From: Aradus depressus
Taxonomy: Eukaryota; Arthropoda; Insecta; Hemiptera; Aradidae
Direction: 5' to 3'
Length of the DNA: 64,000 nucleotides
Assembly (NCBI GenBank): GCA_963662175.1
Contig: OY759214.1
Location: forward strand, 7,378,001 to 7,442,000
The translations under genes were made by a program, and so were the position numbers. Below, in pieces: positions 56,431 to 64,000 of this stretch (its first letter is position 1; the number at the start of each line of letters is the position of its first letter). The notes under the pieces were generated by a model. That model had not been told where the DNA came from, searched no databases, and saw only the letters and a program-made list of their open reading frames with translations.

Positions 56431-57032
56431 TACTTCTCCAGCTAAACCAAGTAATGGGGAAGTTAAGTGATTTGTCAGAAATTGGATGCTCAAGATCGCG
56501 GGATCGAAACATGTTGTTCTTCGGATGGGACGTTAAGCCATGGTCCCGAGCCTGTACGATGTCAGGTACTCGTTAAAGATCTAAGTGAATGAACCTAGGT
56601 AGCCAAAATTTAGTACTCCCACAACAGAGTCGGGCTCATGTACACCAGAGCGACGAAAGAGCTCTCTGGTAGAAGACGATATGACTTGGTAGTTAAAGCC
56701 CGGGCATGAGTAGTATTCCATGAGGGGCTTACTTGTTATTAGGGTGAGTTAAGCCCCTCTTCTCTGATACCCCCCTTCCCTTTGACCGAATTCACCAAAA
56801 ATTAATAGTTGTCACCGTTATATCAAAACCGCATATATGAAGAGTGGCTCAACTCAAATACGCTAATAAGTGCCGATGTAATGAATGTATCGATCGACAC
56901 AAAATTTACTAGATGATTCAGAAGCCACTATGTTTTAGACCAAATAGTCGATTGGCTTTGAAGGGAGAGCGAAAACATAATTGATTAATTCGTGCTGGGG
57001 AAGTACATAGAGCATGATTCCCCGACGACATT
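56431..57032. repeat. Repeat A pieces around a SINE-1 fragment
   Basis: Plus terminus 56431-56488 (ACTTCTCCAGCTAAACCAAG); minus unit 56720-56830; plus distal part 56830-57032 ending AGTACATAGAGCATGATTCC. Confidence 0.68.
56489..56712 (+). mobile_element. SINE-1 copy, head truncated
   Basis: Begins CTCAAGATCGCGGGATCGAA within the head, loses the linker, then core TTCTTCGGATGGGACGTTAA to the 3' end GCCCGGGCATGAG. Confidence 0.85.
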
Positions 57033-57039
57033 TTTTTCT

Positions 57040-57660
57040 TTAAACAGGGTGTCTCAGTTCTACAGTAACCCACCCTTTAACACCGTTTGTACTTAAATTC
57101 AAAAAAATTAAATACTTTTTTTTTTCTAGGAGGGGGAAGCACCCAGTCCCCCAGTTTTCTTAATGAACCTGCGAATGCTCCCATGGTTCAATCTTCTAAA
57201 TCCTCCTCTGTGATTACATCTTTACCAAAGATGTGGAATCTCGTATAAAGAGTTGAGTAAAAGAAATAAAAAAATTATATAAAAACTTGCATTTTTACTA
57301 CTTTTTTATCACATTAAAATTATCTTCAAGACGTGAGATGAATTCTGATATAAAATTCTCTTAGGTTTTGTAATGATTTGAGTCACAACTTGAAATAAAA
57401 GTAGCTTAATCAATACCTGTTACTGTATTGATAATACTAATATATTGATATAATTAATGTTACATACATGTATTAAACATATGGGCCGATAATGTATTAG
57501 TAGATAATACCTGCCAAAACAGTCACAACAAACACGTTGTTTATATATCTGACAAATCCAATTTGGATTACTAACAATAAGAGGCCAGTAGAGAACGCTT
57601 CATGATGTCACGATTCCATCCTTTACTTTCCTAATCAACAAATATTAATATGTAATCATA
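57040..57660. other. AT-rich sequence, no gene seen
   Basis: No recognised repeat; 57120-57200 is GC-richer without a usable frame. Confidence 0.35.
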
Positions 57661-57959
57661 TTTCATATTGCATTTTACTTCCACAGCGAAATATAGAGGA
57701 AGTTACGGAATAGGGCAGAAATTCGATGCAAAATTTTCACACCCTGCTTCTAAAAATTTGAAAAAAATATGCATCGTCTGTCTCTTTGAACATGATAAAT
57801 CCCGATAGAACAAATTTATCGATATATATTGCGATGTGTAAATTCAAAGCCCTATAATAAGACGGGGTTAGAATCAAAGTGGTCTAAGTGACATTTTTAA
57901 AACTTTGAAGAAACTGTGCATTAAGTTCTTAACTGATTTAAAAAATATATAATTTATCG

Positions 57960-58307
57960 GAGGGCACCGGTAGCTCAGTGGTATGCGTGCTTGTCTTCTG
58001 AGCTCAAGATCGTGGGTTCGAAACCCGACCGAGGCCCTTAGTTTATTTTATCTGGTAGGTAAAATAAACTTAAGCACGCCGTCCTTCGGATGGGACGTTA
58101 AGCGATGGTCCCGAGCCTGTACGATGTCAGATACTCGTTAAAAACCCCTGCCATAGGTAAATAAAAATTTAGGGTAGACAAAATTTAGGACTCCCACAAT
58201 AGAGTCGGGCTCATGTCCACCAGAATGACGAAAGAGCGCTCTGGTAGTAGGCGATATAACCTCGTAGTTAAAGCCCGGGCATGAGTCATAAAACCTAACC
58301 TAACCCC
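57960..58307 (+). mobile_element. SINE-1, full length, 12-bp TSD (reference copy)
   Basis: TATAATTTATCG at 57948-57959 and 58308-58319. Modules in order: box A TAGCTCAGTGG; box B GGTTCGAAACC; linker with TTTATTTTATCTGG and AGGTAAAATAAACT (inverted pair); core GCACGCCGTCCTTCGGATGG; GTCCCGAGCCTGTACGATGT; second hairpin TAAATTTAGGGTAG-type; third hairpin CTCTGG; tail CCTAACCTAACC. Confidence 0.96.
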
Positions 58308-58580
58308 TATAATTTATCGAAATCGGAAATATCTTTTTTTCTGCTTTTAAGGTGAAAGTTGCTGTTAGCAAACCATAAAATTGAATAAAAAATCTTAATT
58401 TCAAGGTCACTATTGATGTATAGACCGGTAATGGTGCCCAAAAGGAGTTTCCAACTAACTGGCTATGAAACCTCTGGCGGTTTATGTATGATGTGCATTG
58501 TTTATGGTAAATGATAAGACTGATGAAGTTGAAAATTATATAATGATATAATATAATATGATATTTAATGAACAAAAGAA

Positions 58581-59465
58581 AACGTGGTAAAAAGCAGTTG
58601 GCCAACTGAAGAGATAACAAAACGTGGTAAAAAGCAGTTGGCCAACTGAAGAGATAACAAAACGTGGTAAAAAGCAGTTGGCCAACTGAAGAGATAACAA
58701 AACGTGGTAAAAAGCAGTTGGCCAACTGAAGAGATAACAAAACGTGGTAAAAAGCAGTTGGCCAACTGAAGAGATAACAAAACGTGGTAAAAAGCAGTTG
58801 GCCAACTGAAGAGATAACAAAACGTGGTAAAAAGCAGTTGGCCAACTGAAGAGATAACAAAACGTGGTAAAAAGCAGTTGGCCAACTGAAGAGATAACAA
58901 AACGTGGTAAAAAGCAGTTGGCCAACTGAAGAGATAACAAAACGTGGTAAAAAGCAGTTGGCCAACTGAAGAGATAACAAAACGTGGTAAAAAGCAGTTG
59001 GCCAACTGAAGAGATAACAAAACGTGGTAAAAAGCAGTTGGCCAACTGAAGAGATAACAAAACGTGGTAAAAAGCAGTTGGCCAACTGAAGAGATAACAA
59101 AACGTGGTAAAAAGCAGTTGGCCAACTGAAGAGATAACAAAACGTGGTAAAAAGCAGTTGGCCAACTGAAGAGATAACAAAACGTGGTAAAAAGCAGTTG
59201 GCCAACTGAAGAGATAACAAAACGTGGTAAAAAGCAGTTGGCCAACTGAAGAGATAACAAAACGTGGTAAAAAGCAGTTGGCCAACTGAAGAGATAACAA
59301 AACGTGGTAAAAAGCAGTTGGCCAACTGAAGAGATAACAAAACGTGGTAAAAAGCAGTTGGCCAACTGAAGAGATAACAAAACGTGGTAAAAAGCAGTTG
59401 GCCAACTGAAGAGATAACAAAACGTGGTAAAAAGCAGTTGGCCAACTGAAGAGATAACAAAACGT
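58581..59465. repeat. 40-bp minisatellite, 22 identical units
   Basis: Twenty-two copies without a single mismatch, each containing AACGTGGTAAAAAGC, the palindrome AGTTGGCCAACT and GAAGAGATAACAA; a further AACGT closes the array. Because 40 is not a multiple of three and the minus strand has no stop in any frame, three overlapping long frames appear (LSLQLANCFLPRFVI repeated). These are very unlikely to be proteins. Confidence 0.97.
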
Positions 59466-59515
59466 AACGTTAAAGGTAAATATACATGAAATGGGTAAAC
59501 TAATAAAGTTCTTAT

Positions 59516-59546
<31 letters not shown>
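59516..59546. repeat. G31 homopolymer
   Basis: Thirty-one consecutive G shortly after the minisatellite. The true length may be uncertain in assembly. Confidence 0.9.
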
Positions 59547-59758
59547 CTGCTAAATGGTCAGGTGATAGATGTGATGGGACGGTGTGGTGATAGGACGATC
59601 TGATGGGTAGATGAAAGTACGTGCGGTCTGCATGGCTCCTAGCAAGGTACTGAGAGGCTTAAGGCCTACTTTGGTAAACATTAGAGGATGAGTAGGATTA
59701 GTGGGGAGGCGTCTGTTGGCAGGTCCAATAAACAATAACAGTAATAAATATTAAAATG

Positions 59759-59980
59759 TTTTTTTTTTTTTTTTTTTTTTTGTTTTTTTTTTTGGCCTTA
59801 TGTACGGTCCATATTAGCCATGTCAATGTGTTATTTTGTTATATTTGTGACATCCATGGGCCCCGGGAGAGAGTTCTATCTACGAAATAAAACTCACTCC
59901 CGGACGGGATTCGAACCCGCAAACCATCGGTGAGACTATGCGACCAAAGCCCTACGCTCTAGCCCGCACGGCCACCATGG
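59759..59980 (-). mobile_element. SINE-2, copy 2
   Basis: T-rich run 59759-59794 is its poly(A); the body and head are complementary to 52239-52420, with GGACGGGATTCGAACCCGC covering box B and GCCCGCACGGCCACC the 5' end. Confidence 0.87.
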
Positions 59981-60621
59981 CTCCCATATTGAAATGTTGA
60001 AATTTAAATTATATATGCCGAAACAATTGATATGTTTAAGTTACTTGTTCATGTCACCAAAATGGTATATGTGATTTGCCACTAGATCTCAGCACTGGCT
60101 AGGATTTCACTTGTACAAATTTTTTTCCTGAACAAAACTATCATTTTTGTACTCGATTATGCACTTAACGAAAAATGTTCAAAAATGTCACTTGGACAAT
60201 TTTGATTCTAACCCCGTCATATAATAAGGAAGACACATTTTAATTTTTAGCGGAATCGAGTCGAATGGGAGGGGAGGCTCAACACAAAAATCCCAATAAC
60301 TTCCCATGTAATGAATGTATCGATATAATTCAATCGATTCAGAAGCCTTTATCTAATGTAAGTCAAATATTGAATTTTAGTGGTCGATTGGCTTTGAAGG
60401 GAGAGTGAAAACGTAATTGATTAATTCGTTCTGAAGATTTTTTTTTTTTTTTTTCTAAAAGGACGCTATTTTTTTTCCATTTCAAATGGGGAAACTAGAT
60501 TTTCTGAAAAGATAAATAATATAAAAATTATATGTATTTACATTCAGAGGGGCCCAAAATGTTTCCCAGATCTTTCACTTTCCGAATTAAAGGGCCGATC
60601 ATTTTGTTTTTATGTTCAAAA

Positions 60622-61510
60622 TCTATATAATAAAAATGACTGGCTAATTTTGCTAAGCGCAAAACTCAAGAACGGCTGGACCAATTCGGCTAATTTTTTT
60701 TTTTCAAATAGTCGTTGAAGTCCGAGGAAGGTTCTTATAAAGAGAGTTCCTAGCGGTCAACTGGAGGGGGGGGGGGGGGGACCTAAGCACAAAAAATGCT
60801 CGAGCGCATTAACGGATGGACGGATTATCATGAAATTTCACATGTAGTATTCTTAAAATCCAAGTTAAAAAATAGGCTATGTGGCGTCCATAAATTTTGA
60901 ACGGTAGGGGGGGTTGTAAGGGGGGCCTAAATATAAAGGTAGTGCTAAGTCATTAGGATTGTAATGGAATTTCATATGCAGTTTTTTTAAAGGCCAAATA
61001 AAAAAATAGGGTGTGTGACGTCACAAAATAGTCAACGTGAGGGGGGGTTGTGGGGGTAGGCCTAAATATAAAGATAGTGCTGTCATTAACGGATGATCGG
61101 ATAGTCATGGAATTTGACATGTAGTATGCTTAAAGGCCAAATTGAAAAATACGCTACGTGACATTTCAAAATTTTGAACGGGAGGGGGGGTTGTGGGGTA
61201 GGCCTACATATAAAGGTAGTGATAGGTCTTTAACGGATGATCGGAATGTCATGGAATTTCACATGTAGTATTCATAATAGACAAAAACAAAAAAAGGATA
61301 TGTGACGTCTCAAAATTGTCAACGGGAGGGGGGTATGGGGGGGGGGGGGGGGGGCAAGCATATACCTAAATACCAAAAGCATTATTTTAAAATTGGCTGT
61401 GACCCTTTGGACGGGAGGGGCGGGGGTGCATTAATGCAGAATGAATCTCACATGGAGCTTTCTTAAAGATGGGATATAGCTCTAATTTTAATATGGTGGG
61501 TTTCATAAGC
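60622..61510 (+). repeat. Repeat E: Helitron-like start and four ~120-bp internal units
   Basis: TCTATATAATAAAAATGACT opens it after A, followed by AACTCAAGAACGGCTGGACC, much like the Helitron-like pair (CTCACGAACGGCTTGA). Units near 60780, 60900, 61020 and 61170 each hold a G-run, CCTAAATATAAAGGTAGTGC, ATGGAATTTCACATG and GTGTGTGACGTC. No clear CTRR end was found. Confidence 0.6.
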
Positions 61511-61791
61511 ATGTATTACCTAGGAGGTCCACCGTTGCACGGTGAAAAATAGCTATCACCAGCGTTGTTAAGGACAAAATACCTAGGGCATCCGCTGTTG
61601 CAAGGCACATACTAGCTGCGGTGCCCAGCATTCCTAACTACATACTATCTGTGTTGCCCAGCGTTCCTAAGAACTTATTAATACCTGGTTGCACGGAGTT
61701 GCAAGGCGCATACTATCTAAGGTGTCCGGCGTTCTTAGGCAGCATCCAGAAACGAAGATGGTCAACCAAAGAAAGATTCAGATGTATCGGG
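61511..61791 (+). repeat. Short degenerate repeats
   Basis: GTTGCAAGGC.CATACTA and CCAGC(A/G)TTCCTAA recur several times between 61505 and 61730. They may be a degraded tail of Repeat E. Confidence 0.4.
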
Positions 61792-62690
61792 AAAGTCCCG
61801 TCCGGAGGACGACGTGCTCAAATTTATTTTTATCTTCCCGATTAAAACATCTGACCTAAGTGACTTGGCTAGATTTCTAAATGGCGATCCTGAGCTCGGT
61901 AAACTCCATTCTTCAAATTTCTCGCTTTTAAACGGTTTTTGTTTTAATATTTGTTAAAACTGATGAACAACCGGGATATCTGAATCCTACACAAAAATCG
62001 AAATAAAAATGTTTTTCGAAAAAGTCGGGCGAAATCCCATTCTTCAAATTTCTCGCTTTTTAACAGTTTTTAGATTTAATATTTGTTAAAACTGATAGAC
62101 AGATTCAGATAAATCGGGGAAGTCCCATCCGAAGGACGACGTGCTCAAGGTTATTTCTAACCTAAGTGAAATTTCAGCTACCCAGGTTTAAATACCTAAC
62201 ATACGACTCATTATCGAGTACCTGACATACGAAAAGGCCCTCGATCATAGCTTAAAGTCCAATCCGAAGGACGACGTGCTCAAATTTATTTTTATCTTCC
62301 CGATTAAAACATCTGACCTAATTGACTTGGCTAGATTTCGAAATAGCGATCCTGAGCTCGGTAAACTCCATTCTTCAAATTTCTCCCTTTTAAACGGTTT
62401 TTAGATTTATTATTTGTTAAAACTGATGAACAACCGGGATATCTGAATCCTAAACAAAAATTGAAATAAAAATGTTTTTCGAAAAAAGTCGGGCTAAATA
62501 CCATTCTTCAAATTTCCTGCTTTTTAACGGTTTATAGATTTAATATTTGTTAAAACTGATAGACAGATTCAGATATATCGGGAAAGTCCCATCCGAAGGA
62601 CGACGTGCTCAAGGTTTAATGAACCTAAGTGAAATTTTAGCTACCCAGGTTTAGTTACATAACATACGACTCATTATCGAGCACCTGATA
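61792..62690. repeat. Two-copy 462-bp tandem built around SINE-1 core
   Basis: GGACGACGTGCTCAAATTTA at 61807 and 62269 marks the period. Each unit holds two minus-strand SINE-1 core relics (ATCCGAAGGACGACGTGCTC) plus TTCTTCAAATTTCTCGCTTT and AATATTTGTTAAAACTGAT blocks not seen in the SINE. Confidence 0.8.
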
Positions 62691-62825
62691 GTAGAAGGGA
62701 AATGGGGACTCTGGACCAGTTGCTCCTCATGACCTTTGACCCCACGGGGTCACGTGACCCATCACCCCCCACCACCACTACTCCCACCCCCTCCCCAGCT
62801 CCAAATCACTCACCATCGTACATCC
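62691..62825. repeat. C-rich segment repeated at 62920-63000
   Basis: GGACCAGTTGCTCCTCATGA, CTTTGACCCCACG, then a C-run and CACCATCGTACATCCCCAG recur 223 bases apart. Confidence 0.65.
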
Positions 62826-63245
62826 CCAGCTCAATAAGTTTCCACTCTCCCTCTAAACTTCAATAAGTTTCCGCTCTCCCTCTAAACCTCAATAAGCCCC
62901 CTCCAAATTTTTTTTTTGGACCAGTTGCCCCTCATGACCTTTGACCCCACGTGACCATCACCCCCCCCCCCCCCCCCCTCCACAGCTGGGAATCACCCAC
63001 CATCGTACATCCCCAGATCAATAAGTTTCCGCTCTCCCTCTAAACCCCAATACGTTTCCACTCTCCCTCTAAACCTCATTACGTTTCCGCTCTCCCTCTA
63101 AACCTCAATAAGTTTCCGCTCTCCCTCTAAACATCAATAAGTTTCCTCTCTCCCTCTAAACCTCAATAAGTTTCAGCTCTCTCCCTAAACCTTAATAAGT
63201 TTCCGCTCTCCCTCTAAACCTCAATAAGTTTCCGTTCTCCCTCCA
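62826..63245. repeat. 29-bp minisatellite derived from the Repeat A hairpin end
   Basis: About a dozen units of AATAAGTTTCCGCTCTCCCT and CTAAACCTC. The entry sequence AATCACCCACCATCGTACAT, CCCCAG, ATCAATAAGTTTCCGCTCTC follows the minus-strand Repeat A end (AATCACCGGCAATGTACTTC, CCCAG, AATCAATTAAGTTTTCGCTC). Confidence 0.82.
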
Positions 63246-63339
63246 ATTCAGTCTGATTTTGTGACCTTGAACAGACACTTGCGTGTTCAAGCATGTCGAA
63301 CCCTGCATTCGTGTAGCCTACCATATCATGTCCTAGCAT

Positions 63340-63805
63340 CATCATCATCATCATTGTATTCAGTATTATTTTAAACTGGAGTATTATGATGGAAAAATCG
63401 CCTACCTACACTTTTGAGCATGCCGTCCTTCGGTGCCTTGAATAGTATTGCATTTAAAAATATAATTCAAAGCTCGTCATATTGAGTATGTTGTCCGATT
63501 GGAGTAATATGTGCGAAAAAATATTTATCTTCAATTCCGAGCATGCCGTCCTTCGGTGCCTTGAATAGTATTGCATTTAAAAATATAATTCAAAGCTCGT
63601 CATATTGAGTATGTTGTCCGATTGGAGTAATATGTGCGAAAAAATATTTATCTTCAATTCCGAGCATGCCGTCCTTCGGTGCCTTGAATGGTATTGCATT
63701 TAAAAATATAATTCAAAGCTCGTCATATTCAGTATTATTTTAAACTGGAGTAATATGTGCGAAAAAATATTCATCTTCAATTCCGAGCACGCTGTCCTTT
63801 GGTGT
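63340..63805. repeat. 123-bp tandem repeat containing SINE-1 core
   Basis: GAGCATGCCGTCCTTCGGTG starts at 63416, 63539, 63662 and (as GAGCACGCTGTCC) 63785. Rest of unit: CCTTGAATAGTATTGCATTT, ATTCAAAGCTCGTCATATT, GAGTAATATGTGCGAAAAAA. The third unit carries the variant AGTATTATTTTAAACTGGAG shared with the leader at 63360. Confidence 0.9.
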
Positions 63806-64000
63806 TTTTTGTGAATTCTTGTTTTTTATTTATTTTTTTAACATCTACTATGGTTTGGAAATGACCTTCGTATCTGTAGGGATTAAGTCGTTGTTTACAT
63901 GTTTCAAACATGTCGAGACCTGTTATTCATACTTCACCAATTTTTATTTCATGATTTAATCTTACATCCCCACGTCAATTAACACATCCAATATGCTTCC
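63806..64000. other. AT-rich end of window, nothing recognised
   Basis: No frame or repeat assigned. Confidence 0.4.

Larger units (their letters stand above)
58418..60025. mobile_element. 1.6-kb insertion block inside MITE-B, nature unknown
   Basis: Interrupts the MITE-B text GTCACTATTGAT / ATGTTTAAGTTACTTG; ATTGAT is present at both borders (58412-58417, 60026-60031), a possible 6-bp duplication. Contains the 40-bp minisatellite, a G31 run and SINE-2. No inverted ends or coding sequence recognised. Confidence 0.6.
57861..60218. mobile_element. MITE-B, copy 2, split by SINE-1 and by a 1.6-kb block
   Basis: Ends GACGGGGTTAGAATCAAAGT and complement to CCCCGTC at 60218. Eight-base target duplication TATAATAA at 57853-57860 and 60220-60227. 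An 8-bp TSD suggests the hAT or a similar superfamily. Confidence 0.85.
57668..60415 (+). repeat. Repeat A copy containing a nest of insertions
   Basis: Left part 57668-57860 (ACTTCCACAGCGAAATATAG; GATAAATCCCGATAGAACAA; AAAGCCCTATAATAA). Right part 60219-60415 (ATAATAAGGAAGACACATTT; CCAATAACTTCCCATGTAAT; GTCGATTGGCTTTGAAGGGA) continues it exactly where the MITE-B insertion interrupts. Confidence 0.85.

Noticed and set aside
57960..58035. A functional tRNA gene
   Set aside because: Boxes A and B are good, but the sequence continues into the SINE body, occurs in many copies and does not fold into a proper acceptor stem.
58300..59460. Three overlapping minus-strand open frames of 271-386 codons
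   Set aside because: They are the three frames of one perfect 40-bp minisatellite with no stop codon in any frame; no start context or codon bias.

Overview
This is an AT-rich animal nuclear genome window, most probably from an arthropod and perhaps a hemipteran insect. That is inferred from mariner, Tigger, jockey-like and R1-like elements, tRNA-derived SINEs, and TTAGG pentamers (the common arthropod telomere motif) in a SINE tail. There is no bacterial gene organisation. Almost everything is transposon, transposon remnant or satellite, and no complete host gene is present.

Host coding sequence is limited to isolated exons. A plus-strand exon at 42689-42851 encodes a membrane anchor followed by the start of a membrane dipeptidase (peptidase M19) domain. 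On the minus strand, four exon candidates (44738-44859, 25916-26096, 23878-23964, 21737-21951) have splice-like borders and mutually compatible intron phases. They may form one unrecognised membrane-protein gene with introns of about 2 to 19 kb filled with repeats; the dipeptidase exon would lie inside its largest intron on the opposite strand. Weaker coding-like islands are at 5008, 17723 and 31379.

Two families dominate. 'SINE-1' (over 20 copies, about 340 bp) has a tRNA-like head with boxes A and B, a conserved middle, two hairpin-forming segments and a CCTAA (TTAGG on the other strand) tail; five copies have clear target-site duplications. 'Repeat A' (over 25 fragments) has a hairpin at each end and a short inverted motif TACTTCCCCAG. 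It carries one to three internal ~160-bp units and is repeatedly found as head-to-head foldbacks.

Other content by region: 1-2.2 kb, a frameshifted hAT-like transposase-related gene; 5.5 kb, a non-LTR RT tail; 8.8 kb, a Tigger-type element; 12.8-13.2 kb, R1-like and RTE-like LINE ends; 18.2 and 37.4 kb, a long-TIR element; 21 kb, a hAT BED-finger remnant; 27-28.3 kb, a 160-bp satellite in 4-mer higher-order units; 29.4-30.1 kb, jockey; 32.5 and 40.9 kb, a Helitron-like pair; 46.8 kb, R1-like; 48.7-49.6 kb, a G-rich 41-bp minisatellite; 52.5-53.7 kb, mariner; 54.0-55.5 kb, an internally deleted jockey element with intact TSD; 55.7 kb, a hAT C-terminus; 57.7-60.4 kb, a nest of insertions; 60.6-63.8 kb, satellites partly built from SINE-1 core and Repeat A ends.

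All family assignments come from reading the sequence; no database search was possible. 'SINE-1', 'SINE-2', 'Repeat A', 'MITE-B', 'Repeat D/E/F/G' are labels used only here.
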